64,000 nucleotides of DNA from Conchocele bisecta (Eukaryota; Mollusca; Bivalvia; Lucinida; Thyasiridae). Position 1 is the first letter of the stretch. Each line of letters begins with the position of its first letter. The stretch is from contig CM055265.1 in the NCBI GenBank assembly GCA_029237695.1, forward strand, positions 72,517,912 to 72,581,911, read 5' to 3'. Shown here in pieces: positions 11,111 through 23,373 of this stretch. Both the position numbers and the translations under genes were made by a program. A model generated the notes under the pieces. It had not been told where the DNA came from, searched no databases, and was given only the letters and a program-made list of their open reading frames with translations.

Positions 11111-11631
11111 ACAGAGGGATAATGGATAATACTCAAAACTATTACTGATACGAACATAAGCCGTCACGTCATGGCTTTCACATTTGTTGAACAAACACAA
11201 TATAGGTTATTATAAATATACATAGACCGTAACCTGTCAACTCGTCAGCTCACAAACGTGTCACTTTTGTGTATTATTTTGAATTGGCTGACGGACGAGT
11301 TGGTCGAAGGGTGAAACGGAGGTCAGTCATAAAATTAACAAATCTATTGACTAAGGATACTTATGACCATACTTGTGCTGTCTGCAAGTTTCGATTGGAA
11401 ACATTATAATATATAATTATATATATACATCTATGTGTAAATAGAAAAATAAACAATAGTTATCCCTTTCAACCCAATTGGTATTGGTAATAAGCGCCAG
11501 GTTGTTTTTCTCTTGATGTTATCGAGACGCTACATGTTACTGGCCGCGTTTCACCTCGGTGAATTGGAATCAAATGCAATGAAAAATAATTGAGAAAGAA
11601 ACACGTTTTATTTTTAATTTATTCTACCACA
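11111..11631. other. Unassigned sequence
   Basis: I see no exon or repeat border here. The stretch ends at the start of the minisatellite. Confidence 0.4.
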
Positions 11632-14187
11632 TACCCAGCTTGATTTATTTCACCTGCTAGACACCCACCTTGATGTATTTCACCTGCTAGACACCCACCT
11701 TGATGTATTTCACCTGCTAGACGCCCACCCCCACCTTGATGTACTTCACCTGCTAGAGACTACTTCACACCTGCTACACACACCTTGGTGTACTTCACCT
11801 GCTAGACACCCACCTTGATGTACTTCACCTGCTAGACACCCACCTTGATGTACTTCACCTGCTAGACACCCACCTTGATGTACTTCACCTGCTAGAACAC
11901 CCACCTTGTGTACTTCAACACCTGCTAGACACCCACCTGATGTACTTCACCTGCTAGACACCCACCTTGGTGTACTTCACCTGCTAGACACCCACCTTGA
12001 TGTACTTCACCTGCTAGACACCCACCTTGATGTACTTCACCTGCTGAGACACCCACCTTGATGTACATTCACCTGCTAGACACCCACCTGATGCACTTCA
12101 CCTGCTAGACACCCCCTGATGTATTTCACCTGCTAGACACCCACCTTGATGCACTTCACCTGCTAGGTACACACCCCCTTGAGTGCACTTCACCTGCTAG
12201 ACACCCACCTTGATGCACTTCACCTGCTAGACAACCCACCATTGATGCAATTCACCTGCTAGACACCCACCCCCTTGATGTACTTCACCAGCTAGACGCC
12301 CACCTTTGGTAGTACTTCACCTGCTAGACTTACCCACCTGATGTACTTCACCATGCCTAAAACACACCCACCTTGATGTATTTCACCTGCTAGACACACC
12401 CACCTTGATGTATATCACCTGAGCTGAGACACCCACCTTGATGTACTTCACCATGCTAGACACCCCCCAACACCCACCTTGATGGTTTACTTAACTATTT
12501 TCCACCTGCTAGACACCACCATTGATGTATTTCACCTGCTAGACACCCACCATTGATGTAATTTCACCTTCTGCTAGACACCCACCGATTGATGCACTTC
12601 ATTCCTGCTAGAACACCCATCGTTGATGTATTTCACCTGCTGAGACACCCACCTTGATGTACTTCACCTGCAAGACACCCACCTTGATGTATTACACCTG
12701 CTAGACACCCACCTTGATGAAGTATTTCACCTGCTAGCACCCACCTGTTACTTCACCTGCTAGACCCACCTTGATGTACTTCACCTGCTAGACACCCACC
12801 TTGATGTATTTCACCTGCTAGACGATTTCCCACCTTGATGTACTTCACCTGCTACACCCACCTTGATGTACTTCACCTGCTAGACACCCACCATTGATGT
12901 ACTTTCACCTGCTAGACACCCACCTAATTGATGTATCATTTCACCTGCTAGACACCCACCTTGATGTACTTCACCTGCAAGACACCCACCTTGATGTATT
13001 ACACCTGCTAGACACCCACCTTGATGTACTTCACCTGCTAGACACCCACCTTGATGTACTTCACCTGCTAGCCCACACTTCACCTTGATGTACTTCACCT
13101 GCTAGACACCCACCTTGATGTACTTCACCTGCTAGACACCCACCTTGATGTACTTCACCTGCAAGACACCCACCTTGATGTATTTCACCTGCTAGACACC
13201 CACCTTGATGTATTCCTGCTACACCCACCTTGATGTACATTCACCTGCTACCCACCTTGATGTACTTCACCTGCTAGACACCCATCCTTGATGTACTTCA
13301 CCTGCTAGACACACCCACCTTATGTACTGTCACCTGCTAGACACCCACCTTGATGTACTTCACCTGCTAGACACCCACCTTGATGTACTTCACCTGCTAG
13401 ACACCCACCTTGATGTACTTCACCTGCTAGACACCCACCTTGATGTACTTCACCTGCTAGACACCCACCTTGTGTATTCACCTGCTAGACCCACCTTGAG
13501 TACTTCACCTGCTAGACCTCACTCACCTGCTAGACGACCCACCTTGATGTACTTCACCTCTAGACTACTTCACCTGCTAGACACCCACCTTGATGTACTT
13601 CACCTAGACACTGAGACACCTCTAGACACCCACCTTGATGTACTTCACCTGCTAGAGACCCAACTTGATGTATTTCACCTGCTAGACACCCACCTTGATG
13701 TATTTCACCTGCTAGACACCCACCTTGATGTACTTCACCTGCTAGACTACTTCACCTGCTAGACACCCACCTTGATGTACTTCACCTGCTAGACACCCAC
13801 CTTGATGTATTTCACCTGCTAGACACCCACCTTGATGTACTTCACCTGCTAGACACCCACCTTGATGTACTTCACCTGCTAGACACCCACCTTGGTGTAC
13901 TTCACCTGCTAGACACCCACTAGACACCCACCTTGGTGTACTTCACCTGCTAGACACCCACCTTGATGTACTTCACCTGCTAGACACCCACCTTGATGTA
14001 CTTCACCTGCTAGACACCCACCTTGATGTACTTCACCTGCTAGACACCCACCTTGATGTACTTCACCTGCTAGACACCCACCTTGATGTATTTCACCTGC
14101 TAGACACCCAACTTGATGTATTTCACCTGCTAGACACCCACCTTGATGTATTTCACCTGCTAGACACCCACCTTGATGTACTTCACC
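11632..14187. repeat. 30-bp minisatellite array
   Basis: Roughly 85 head-to-tail copies of a 30-bp unit built from cacctgctagacacccac plus cttgatgtactt. Because 30 is a multiple of 3 the unit can stay open in several frames, giving pseudo-proteins with 10-residue periods on both strands; these are not genes. From about 13660 the units are clean; before that many carry random 1-5 base indels. It lies between EGF clusters 1 and 2. Confidence 0.9.
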
Positions 14188-14300
14188 CAGGAACCCACGA
14201 TGCACACAATTCATTTTCAGGAAAACTCCACGATGCACACAATTTATTTTTATGAAAACCCCACCATGCACAAAATTCATTTTTTGGAACACCCCACTAC
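14188..14300. repeat. Three tandem units of about 32 bp
   Basis: Three diverged units around atgcacacaattcatttt follow the 30-bp array directly. Confidence 0.6.
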
Positions 14301-14769
14301 CCATCCAAATATACATTGGGGGTGTCGTCCAATTCCCCCACCCCCCCCCCATACCAAAAATTCTGGTAAAGCCCTGACACAGTGTGTAACCTTACAATAT
14401 TGCATGATACGATTGTATAATAATAACATCGTCGAAAGAGACGGCGAGCTTTGACATTTAGATGTAACGATTATTTATTGATGTGTATTTGTTATGTGTT
14501 GCAAAACAAATGATGTGTACTGGAAACTTTATCATGCATATGCGATATATTTAATAATGACACACATACGCATTTCGTAAAAAAAAAGTGAGTGATTTAT
14601 GAAAATCCGAAAGTAAAGTAAAGTCCGTATTTTTGACGAGATTCTGTTTCTTTTGGATTTCTTTCGAAAGTGGTAGCTAAATTTGGCGAATTGTTATCTC
14701 GAAGTTCGGATATGTCAATATATTTTGCTGAGTCTGGTCAACTTTGAGATAACGAGAATTACCTGTATA
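14301..14769. other. Unassigned sequence
   Basis: A C-rich run (14337-14350) and AT-rich sequence. No gene is seen. It ends where the EGF module begins. Confidence 0.4.
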
Positions 14770-14802
14770 TGATATAATGATGTTGGTGCCATGTATTTAC
14801 AG

Positions 14803-14922
14803 ACATTGACGAGTGTATGGAGAGTCCAGCTCGCTGTAAGAATGGAGCCAGCTGTGACAATGAGATTGGTGACTACACCTGTGACTGTCTCGGTGGATGG
14901 ATGGGCAAGGATTGTGACATGG
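14803..14922 (+). CDS. EGF exon, cluster 2 first (GGW variant)
   Basis: Intact 120-bp phase 1-1 exon, almost identical to 6142-6261 and 26105-26224 including the Gly-Gly-Trp and Asp-Met-Gly variants. The intron after it carries the same SINE tail, so this is a third copy of that exon-intron module. The upstream intron differs from A and B beyond about 14770. Confidence 0.85.
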
Positions 14923-15140
14923 GTAGGTATTTGTGGGTTTATCAATTACTAGTATTGATTATCTTGTACAGGTAATATATGGGATTTAGTACTAATTAGT
15001 ACTAAAGCCATTGACCCGGCATTAAATGACCTTAGCTGTTGATAGGCCATTAAACCCCAACAAACAAACAAACTAGTATTGATTATCATTATGGTGAGCT
15101 AAATATATGATATAGTGATGTTGGTGACATACATTTACAG

Positions 15141-15260
15141 ACATTGATGAGTGTATGGAGAGTCCAGCTCGCTGTAAGAATGGAGCCAGCTGTGACAACG
15201 AGATTGGTGACTATACCTGTGATTGTCCCGATGGATGGACGGGCAAGGATTGTGACACAG
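15141..15260 (+). CDS. EGF exon lacking its normal donor
   Basis: The 120-bp coding part is intact (D-I-D-E-C start, six cysteines, Cys-Pro-Asp-Gly-Trp variant), but about 23 bp just after it are deleted compared with the other copies, removing gtaggt. The sequence reads cacag then ttagtg. The nearest GT (gttagt, one base earlier) would shift the frame. It may be skipped, or read through into a 64-bp remnant intron. Confidence 0.7.
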
Positions 15261-15324
15261 TTAGTGTTGACTCATTATGGTGAGCTATATATGATATAGT
15301 GATGTTGGTGCCATGTATTTACAG

Positions 15325-15444
15325 ATATTGATGAGTGTATGGAGAGCCCAGCTCCCTGTAAGCATGGAGGCAGCTGTCACAACCTGATTGGTGATTACTC
15401 CTGCGATTGTCTTGACAGATGGTTGGGCAAGAATTGCGACACAG
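15325..15444 (+). CDS. EGF exon (diverged), cluster 2 last
   Basis: Intact 120-bp phase 1-1 exon with acceptor tttacag and donor gtaggt. It is the most diverged 120-bp repeat (Ala-Pro-Cys, Lys-His-Gly-Gly, His-Asn-Leu, Asp-Arg-Trp-Leu, Lys-Asn-Cys), with cysteine spacing kept at 6-5-8-1-8 and the C2-xxxx-S-C3 site intact. The differences suggest it escaped recent homogenisation. Confidence 0.85.
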
Positions 15445-15565
15445 GTAGGTGTCCATGTTTACTATGATGACCCGTCTAAAGCATATCATGACCCATAGTT
15501 AATATCTTTCAGACAAATCTGCTGCTAGTAAACCACATTGGGTTGTTTAGTGCAATGGGCCCATG

Positions 15566-15780
15566 CTTATTATCCCCTCACCAATAGGCAAGAGGGAATA
15601 TAGCATTATCCATGTACGTACGTGCGTATGTTAGTAATACCTTTTATTTTTCAATAACTCGTGAACCACCGATTTTGATAATATTTTTGTTTGTATTATA
15701 TTTAGAACAAGGACATCATTATCACTAAGATAAACGCCAGCGTTTATCTTAGTGATAATGATGTCCTTGTTCTAAATATT
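15566..15780 (+). mobile_element. Pearl-like element fragment without the nested insert
   Basis: Starts ttatcccctcaccaataggc and continues like the outer elements at 19479 and 59930 up to gtaatacctttt. It then goes directly into caataactcgtgaaccacc, where those copies carry another element. It is therefore an empty site for the middle element of 19479-22469. A palindrome follows and the 3' end is not visible. Confidence 0.55.
15700..15777. repeat. Perfect palindrome, 37-bp arms
   Basis: Arms 15700-15736 and 15741-15777 are exact reverse complements, with a 4-base centre (ccag). The left arm continues the pearl-like element, so the right arm is an inverted copy of the element's own sequence. 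Confidence 0.9.
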
Positions 15781-16307
15781 TGAAATAAATAAATATATTG
15801 TGAGAAACATGTGTGAAATTATAAAATTAACGTAATTTTGGTAACCATAAAAAATAAATGTTTGCAATTTAAAACCTGACATTATGTTATTTCAAATGAA
15901 ATATGGGATTCAACACCATTAATCCGGCCTAAACTGACCTTAGCTGTTGACAGGCCATTAAACATCATTAAATAAATAATTGACAGTATTAAACATCATT
16001 AAATATATAATTGACATATCGGTTCTGTGAAATAGTTACATTTCCCACTGTACCAGCCAGTTCTTCACAGGATTACTAAAAAGTGTCTTGATTCGCTGGT
16101 ATTCAAGGCATGAGAGCCTGTTTAAGCATGTGAGTGATATAGGGCCATTATGTGAATTATACAAGAATGAGAGTGGGTGGCAGGTGGGAGCATGCGATGG
16201 TTAATTTAACGATCGGGGTTCATCCTTACCGGAATTCCGACTGGAGACCTGGATTGGCTCTCACTAACGTTTTTTTGGCATTTTGTATGTGACAGTGGAA
16301 TCTGGTT
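15781..16307. other. Intron-like sequence with a SINE-tail fragment
   Basis: A short piece of the (CAAA)n SINE tail (gaccttagctgttgacaggcc) is at about 15900-15985. The rest is not recognised. Confidence 0.45.
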
Positions 16308-16582
16308 ATACCCCTTATATGAGTATTACTATTATTTGTAATCCTATATTAGGGGAAGGGGCCAAGTAACTTTGTTGTGGTATGGACCTGGTACCAGGTC
16401 AGGTTATTCTAATTTCACGGCTGAATATATTTTTTCTTGATGTAACTATTCCCTTCTGATTTTGGGATTTTCCCCGCAATGCAGCAGGTTAAAACGGGAT
16501 CGAACCTGTTTGCCGGGCCTTTAATACATGACCTTAGCTGTTTAATGGCCGTTAAACACATAAACAAACAAATAAACAAGAA
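16308..16582 (+). mobile_element. SINE with (CAAA)n tail, most complete copy
   Basis: Head taccccttatatgagtatta, middle with cctggtaccaggtcaggtta and gcaggttaaaacgggatcg, then a gaccttagctgttt tail and caaacaaataaac. Copies or parts are at 10529 (minus), 38224 (minus), 6300, 14975, 15900 and 26283. No convincing tRNA boxes were found, so the SINE class is uncertain. Confidence 0.6.
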
Positions 16583-16685
16583 TGAGAACTCTTGCCTTGC
16601 TATTTTTTCCATTTGTTTGTTTTACAGACTGTTTTTGTATAATTTCAATAACATACCCTTTGAAATGTTTTTATGAACCGACTGG

Positions 16686-18963
16686 TTTTTGTCCCGCCTG
16701 CTTTAGCAGAAGCGGAACATAGGCATAGCTTTTCCGTCGGCGTAGGCGGTGTCGACATTTCACGTTAAGTTTTTGCGTTTAGCTCAGTTTCCAGAAAACT
16801 ATAAGTCCTACGACCTCCATACTTGGTATACATCAACACTGTGGTGTAACCATCTCGCACAGAGGGAGCCCATGTGACCTTCACCTATTTTTCATGGTTC
16901 ATTGACCTACAACGTTAAGTTTTTGCGTTTAGCTCTGTTTCTAAAACTTAACGTTCAGGTTAATTCATTGTAACTTCTGTTTCCCTCAATAGAATGCTTT
17001 AATATTCCATACATGCATTTGTAACAACATCCTGCATCATTCTACAGAAAGCCCATGGTGCCCGCTAACTCCAAAGGTCAAGGTCACTGACTTAGAAATG
17101 TCCGTGTTTGGAAAAGTTAACGCTTGGTTTAATGTATTACAACTTCTGATTCCCGTGATGGAATGCTTCGGTATACATCAACACTGTGGTGTGACGATCT
17201 CACGCAGAGGGAGCCCATGTGACCTTGACCTAGTTTTCATGGTTCATTGACCTACTTTTCATATGCATTCAACGTTAAATTTTTGCGTTTAGCTCTGTTT
17301 CTAAAACTTAACACTCAGGTTAATTCATTGTAACTTCTGTTTCCCTCAATGGAATGCTTTAATATTCGATACATGCATTTGTAACAACATCCCGCATCAT
17401 TCTACAGAAAGCCCATGTTGCCCGCTAACCCAAAAGGTCAAGGTCACTGACTTAGAAATTTCCGTTTTTGGAAAAGTTGACGCTCGGTTTAATGTATTAC
17501 AACTTCTGTTTCCCTTGATGGAATGCTTCGGTATACATCAACACTGTGGTGTAACCATCTCACACAGGGAGCCCATGTGACCTTGACCTAGTTTTCATGG
17601 TTTATTGACCTACATTTCACATGCATTCAATGTAAAGTTTTTGCATTTAGCTCAGTTTTCCGGAAAACTATAAGTCCTACGACCTCCAAACTTGGTATAC
17701 ATCAACACTGTGGTGTAACCATCTCACACAGAGGGAGCCCATGTGACATTGGCCTAGTTTTCCTGTTTCTGTTTCCCTCAATGGAATGCTTTAATATTCC
17801 ATACATGCATTTGAAACATCCCGCATCATTCTACAGAAAGCCCATGTTGCCCGCTAACCCGAAAGGTCAAGGTCACTGACTTAGAAATTTCCGTTTTTGG
17901 AAAAGTTGACGCTCGGTTTAATGTATTACAACTTCTGTTTCCCTTGATGGAATGCTTCGGTATACATCAACACTGTGGTGTAACCATCTCACACAGGGAG
18001 CCCATGTGACCTTGACCTAGTTTTCATGGTTTATTGACCTACATTTCACATGCATTCAATGTAAAGTTTTTGCATTTAGCTCAGTTTCCGGAAAACTATA
18101 AGTCCTACGACCTCCAAACTTGGTATACATCAACACTGTGGTGTAACCATCTCACACAGAGGGAGCCCATGTGACATTGGCCTAGTTTTCCTGTTTCTGT
18201 TTCCCTCAATGGAATGCTTTAATATTCCATACATGCATTTGAAACATCCCGCATCATTCTACAGAAAGCCCATGTTGCCCGCTAACCCCAAAGGTCAAGG
18301 TTACGGGCTTAGAAAATTCCGGGTTTGGAAAGCTTAACGATCTGTTTAATTTATTACAACTTCTGTTTCCCTTGATGGAATGCTTAATACTTCTTAGGTG
18401 TACACTATAGCAACATCCGGCATGATTCTACAGAAAGCCCATAGAAATTTAGCTTCGGTGCCAGGAGATACATGTCGTTGGCGGCATTCTTGTTTGTGTT
18501 TAGCTGTGTTTGTTGGAAAATGAATGTTTTGGTTTCAGTTTATTATCCCCTCGCGTAGCGAAAAGGGGATATAGAGATGCAAAAGTTGTCTGTTTGTCCG
18601 TCTGTCCGTCCGTCCGTCTGTCCATCACAAAAATTAGTATTGGGGTTAATCTGCAATAACTTCTGTTTCCATTGATGGAATGCTTTAATATTTCATAGGT
18701 GCATTTGTAACATCATCCTGCATCATTCTACAGAAAGTGTATGGTGCCCGCTAACCCCAAGGTCAAGAACTTTACACTTCATTATAACTTCCCTTTCCCT
18801 CAATGGAATGCTTTAATATTTCATAGATGTATTTTTAACAACATCTCATATGATTCTACAGAAAGCCCATGGTGCTCACTATAATTAGCCCCAAGGTTAT
18901 TACAAGCTCCTTATGTACTATCAAACTGCGCCAGGCGGGACATTTTGCTCGGCAGAGCTCTTG
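16686..18963 (+). mobile_element. Pearl/HINE-like element, composite
   Basis: The 5' end tttttgtcccgcctgc pairs with caggcggga near the 3' end, followed by a small hairpin (gctc/gagc) and tcttg. The body has long tandem units (about 330-380 bp) built on caacactgtggtgtaacc and ggaatgctttaatattcc, with one stretch (17500-17800) repeated almost exactly at 17880-18180. Inside are a second 3' end (ggcggcattcttg, about 18490-18505) and a second 5' end (ttatcccctcgcgtagcg, 18541) with a GTCC microsatellite, so another element is nested or fused. No protein is encoded. Confidence 0.6.
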
Positions 18964-19478
18964 TGTTTAACTTCAATAACTCCTTTTGGAATATCCCAAG
19001 TAACAAATGTAATTCTTTCAGGACTTTGATTATGAGCATTTGGAAGATTGCATTAGATACTTTTAAAACAAAAGAGAATGCTATTTATTATATACTTACC
19101 CATGAAATACATAGTTATACGATGTAAATAAAAGTCATATGTTCTCATCGATGAAATAAACAACTTCCGGTGAAAATACGACTACTTCCGCTATATATAT
19201 TCATAACGCGCATCAAAAGAAAACAGCGCAAATAGGCTGCAAATACACATTCATTACCGTATACAGTCTAAAAAACTGCTAATTTCCATGGAGCGGTATA
19301 TAATAAATAGAATATTCATATTTTTGCAACGAATATGGCACTTGTGAAATATGGACATTTCACACAACTAGATAAACATATATGTCATATTGGTTGCAAA
19401 ATATGAATATCCTCGATATTTCTGATAGAACAATCTGCCAGTAGCCATTGTCACTATGGACACACTGTGCCTCTGACT
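18964..19478. other. Unassigned AT-rich sequence
   Basis: No exon or known repeat border is recognised between the two pearl-like elements. Confidence 0.4.
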
Positions 19479-20860
19479 ATCTCCTCGCCGATAGGCTTGA
19501 AGGGATATAGCGTTAGTCCATGTACATACGTGCGGGTGTGGGTGCATGTGCACATGCGCTAGTAACACCTTTCCTTTTTAGCTCGCCTGCACGAAGTGCA
19601 GAAGAGCTTATGACATACCCCCGGCGTTGTCGGCATCGTCGGCGTGGGCGTCGTCCACAAACTTAACGTTGGGTAAATGTCTTATAACCTCTGTTTCCTT
19701 TCATGGAACACCTTGTTATTTCATACATGCATTCCTCAGATGACCCTCTATCATGCTGTAGCAAATCCGCGACCCACCACCCAACCCTTACCCAAAGGTC
19801 AAGGTCACAAACTTAGCATGTTCACAAACTTAATGTTGGGGTGAATGTTGTGTAACTTCTGTTTATTTACAGGGAATGCCTTCATATTTCATACATGCAT
19901 TCATCTGATGACCCTCTATCATGCTGTAGCAAATCCACGATCCACCACCCAGCCCTTACGCCAAGGTCAAGGTCACAAACTTAGCATTTTCATAAACTTA
20001 ACGTTGGGTTAAATATTGTAACTTCTGTTTATTTACAGGAAACGTCTTCATATTTCATACATGGATTCATCTGATGATACTCTATCGTGCTATAGCAAAT
20101 CCATGACCCACCACCCACCCCTTACCCCTTACCCCAGCACATTCATAAACTTAACGTTGAGGTAAATGTCTTATAACATCTGATTCCTTTCATGGAACGC
20201 CTTGATATTTCATACATGCATTCCTCAGATGACCCTCTATCATGCTGTAGCAAATCCACAACCCACCACCAAACCCTTACCCCAAGGTCAAGGTCACATA
20301 CTTAGCATGTTCATAAACTTAACGTTGGGGTAAATGTTGTGTAACAATTCTGTTTCTTTACAGGGGACGCTTTGATATTTCATACATGCATTCATCTGAT
20401 GATCCTCTATTGTGCTACAGCAAATCCATGACCCACCTCCCACCCCTTTCCCCAAGATCAATATCATAAACTTAACGTTGGAGTAAAAGTCTTTTTATAA
20501 CTTCTGTTTCTTTACAAGGAACGCCTTGATATTTCATACATGCATTCATCTGATGATCCTCTATTGTGCTACAGCAAATCCATGACCCACCTCCCACCCC
20601 TTTCCCCAAGATCAACATCATAAACTTAACGTTGGAGTAAATGTCTTTTTATAACTTCTGTTTCTTTACAAGGAACGCCTTGATATTTCATGCATGCATT
20701 CAGCAAATCCATGACCCACCACCCCCCCCCCCCCTTTCCCCAATGTCACGGTCACAAACTTAGCACATTCATACATGCATTCCTCATGTGAATAGCTATC
20801 ATGCTGTAGAAAATCACCAACTTAGTGCGTTCATGAACTTAACGTTGGGTTAAAGTTTGT

Positions 20861-21534
20861 TATGCCCCTGCCACCGAATGGTGAAGGGAGCATATAGTGT
20901 TACCGGCGTCCGTACGTACGTACGCGTACGTACGACGTACGTCCCGAAACCTTAACGCTCGGGTAAATGGCTTATAATTTCTGTTTCCTTGCTCGGATCT
21001 GCTTCACATTTCACACACGCATTGCTCCAATGGTCCTCTGCCACCCTGTGACAGATCCACATTCGTGCCGCCCCCGCTAAGCCCAGGGTCAAGGTCACAT
21101 ACTTGGTGCGTTCGAAACCTTAACGCTCGGGTAAATGCCTTATAATTTCTGTTTCCTTGCTCGGATCTGCTTAACATTTCACACATGCATTACTCCAATG
21201 GTCCTCTACTGCTCTGTGACAAATCCACATTCATCCCACCCCCGATAAGCCCAGGGTCAAGGTCACAGACTTGGTGCGTTTGAAACCTTAACGCTCGGGT
21301 AAATGGCTTGTAATTTCTGTTTCCTTGCTCGGATCTGCTTCACATTTCACACACGCATTGCTCCAATGCTCCTCTACCGCCCTGTGACAAATCCACATTC
21401 CTCCCGCCCCCGCTAAGCCCAGGGTCAAGCTCACTGAAACCTTAACGCTCGGGTAAATGGCTTATAGTTAAATATGCCTCGTTTTCTTTGGCTGCCAGCG
21501 GGGGCATTCGTGTGCCGACAGGCCACATTTCTAG
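20861..21534 (+). mobile_element. Inner Helitron-like element 1
   Basis: Starts tatgcccctgccaccg (hairpin with gaagggagcata), has a (cgta)n run, then tandem units of about 190 bp with aaccttaacgctcgggtaa, and ends ggccacatttctag followed by T. The empty site is visible at about 36810-36830, where the flanks join as ttttgttttacttctg. Confidence 0.75.
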
Positions 21535-21700
21535 TTTACTTCTGTTTTCAGGGAGCACATTGATATTTCATACATGCGTTCATCTTAATATGCTATATTA
21601 TGCTATAGCAAACCCACGACCCACCTGGCACCACTGACCCCAATGTCAAGGTCCACCGCACGCCCCTTCACCCAAGGTCAAGTTATATAATGTTCATGTT

Positions 21701-22199
21701 TATGCCCCCGCCACCGAATGATGAGGGGGGCATATAGTGTTACCGGCGTCCGTCCGTACGTCCCGAAACCTTAACGCTCGGGTAAATGGCTTATAATTTC
21801 TGTTTCCTTGCTCGGATCTGCTTCCCATTTCACACACGCATTGCTCCAATGCTCCTCTACCGCCCTGTGACAAATCCACATTCGTCCTGCACCCGCTAAG
21901 TCCAGGGTAAAGGTCACAGACTTGGTGCCTTCGAAACCTTAACGCTCGGGTAAATGGCTTATAATTTCTGTTTCCTTGCTCGCATCTGCTTCACATTTCA
22001 CACATGCATTGCTCCAATGCTCCTCTACCGCCCTGTGACAAGTCCACATTCATCCCGCCCCCGTTAAGCCCAGGGTCAAGGTCACAGACTTGGTGCGTTC
22101 GAAACCTTAACGCTCGGGTAAATAGCTTATAATCAAATATTCCTCGTTTTCTTTGGCTGCCAGTGGGGGCATTCGTGTGCTGACAGGCCACATTTCTAG
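21701..22199 (+). mobile_element. Inner Helitron-like element 2
   Basis: Same family and ends as 20861-21534 (tatgcccccgccaccg to ggccacatttctag), with fewer tandem units. The empty site is at about 36975-36995, where the ataatattcattttttatac stretch is continuous. Confidence 0.75.
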
Positions 22200-22647
22200 T
22201 TTTTGTATGCAACTGTGCCAAGTTTGACTAAAGGCTGCCAACAGGCGAGCTTCGTTGTCTTCTGACAACTCTTGTTAAATAACTCTTGAACCACTTCTCC
22301 GTTTTTGATAATAATTGGCCACAATGTGTGTCTAGTGATGATGCATTGTTTTGCATACGACACACGTCTGACCATCCAAGGTTTGTAAGGCAAAAACATT
22401 AATGTTTTCTTCTATTTTATTATCAAGGCTACCAGCGAGGGGATTAGCTTAGTGGTAACGATGCTCTTGTTCGACTTTTGTGTCAGTGACATCTTGGAAA
22501 CAACATGACTGTGTCACATAGATGTACATTCTTTTATGACACCATGTTCTGTCTTTTCTTGGACTCTACTACTTCTGTACGTATTGTGTGGCTCTGCCTA
22601 TATGGGGCAGTTCTAATGGGTTTCGAGTCTTTTGTTATGTCTTCATA

Positions 22648-22862
22648 TTAAAGGTACATGCCAACTCAGTAGGCACAAAATGTTCTTTATAGGAGTTAAA
22701 TAAGTGTATAATTGTGTCACTGTTCCACCAGTTCTAAAGATTACGAGTGTCCGCTATACAGATATAATCATTTAGTAATAATTATTTTACTGATAGTGTC
22801 TCGCTGTGCTATCAGGCTATTTTCATATGCAAATGACGCACAATATTTTTTAATTATTTATA
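22648..22862. mobile_element. Left half of the 1681-2194 MITE
   Basis: Begins like the complete copy and stops at aattatttata, where sequence equal to 2229 onward in copy A follows. The right half and its inverted repeat are deleted. Confidence 0.65.
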
Positions 22863-23230
22863 CTGAACATGACACATGACACATCGTCCACATTGATGGG
22901 CTAAACAGAAATAGTTTGATGTTGTCACATATCACGTTACATGTGGTCAGAATAGCATGTCTTGATACCGGACCATCTATATAAACATTACCAAAATGTG
23001 TTGAACATTTGTACAAGTCTCAGTTTATTTGTAAACTTATGGCATGTACATGCGCGTATATGGATCTGACTGGAGAAAGGTTGTTTATGACATTGATGGC
23101 CAGTCTAGCCCCTGATCTTCTAGTGCAATATTGCTGCTTAGTAAGGATCTATAGTTAGTTAGAAGCAAGAATGGAGAATGATGCATACCTTTATGGATGG
23201 GCAGGCAGATGTGGTTCTATGCTAGTCATC

Positions 23231-23373
23231 AGGGATTCCGCTGGGGAAAATAAAAAAATCGTCATTTAGTATTGGGGTTAAAATGTTGTTTTTTTTCGAA
23301 AATTGTAATTTTTATCGCCAATTGTTTATTTTTATCGCCAATTGCGAAAGTGGCGATCGCCAGCGGAATCCCT
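23231..23373. mobile_element. Short MITE (copy B)
   Basis: Same ends as 2591-2741 (agggattccgctgg / ccagcggaatccct). Its A/T middle differs in length. Confidence 0.6.

Larger units (their letters stand above)
19576..22274 (+). mobile_element. Middle pearl-like element of the nest
   Basis: 5' end ttagctcgcctgc; 3' side caggcgagc, then a hairpin (gttgtc/gacaac) and tcttg followed by T. Tandem units of about 190 bp carry cttaacgttggggtaaatg, tttcatacatgcattc and catgctgtagcaaatcc. Two younger elements (20861-21534, 21701-22199) interrupt it. The related copy at 35867-37040 lacks both. Confidence 0.65.
19479..22469 (+). mobile_element. Outer pearl-like element of a three-level nest
   Basis: 5' end tatctcctcgccgatagg; 3' end gcgaggggattagc...gatgctcttg followed by T. 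The inner strands of the ends are complementary (cccctc/gagggg in the better copies). It is split by the element at 19576-22274. The same outer plus middle junction exists at 59930-61133, so the composite was copied as a unit or amplified by duplication. Its 3' end abuts copy B of the segmental duplication. Confidence 0.6.

Noticed and set aside
11632..14187. CRISPR-like array
   Set aside because: Units are contiguous without unique spacers and the genome is animal.
12880..14352. Long open frames on both strands with 10-residue periods
   Set aside because: Produced by the 30-bp minisatellite; the frames stop wherever a unit has an indel and occur on both strands.
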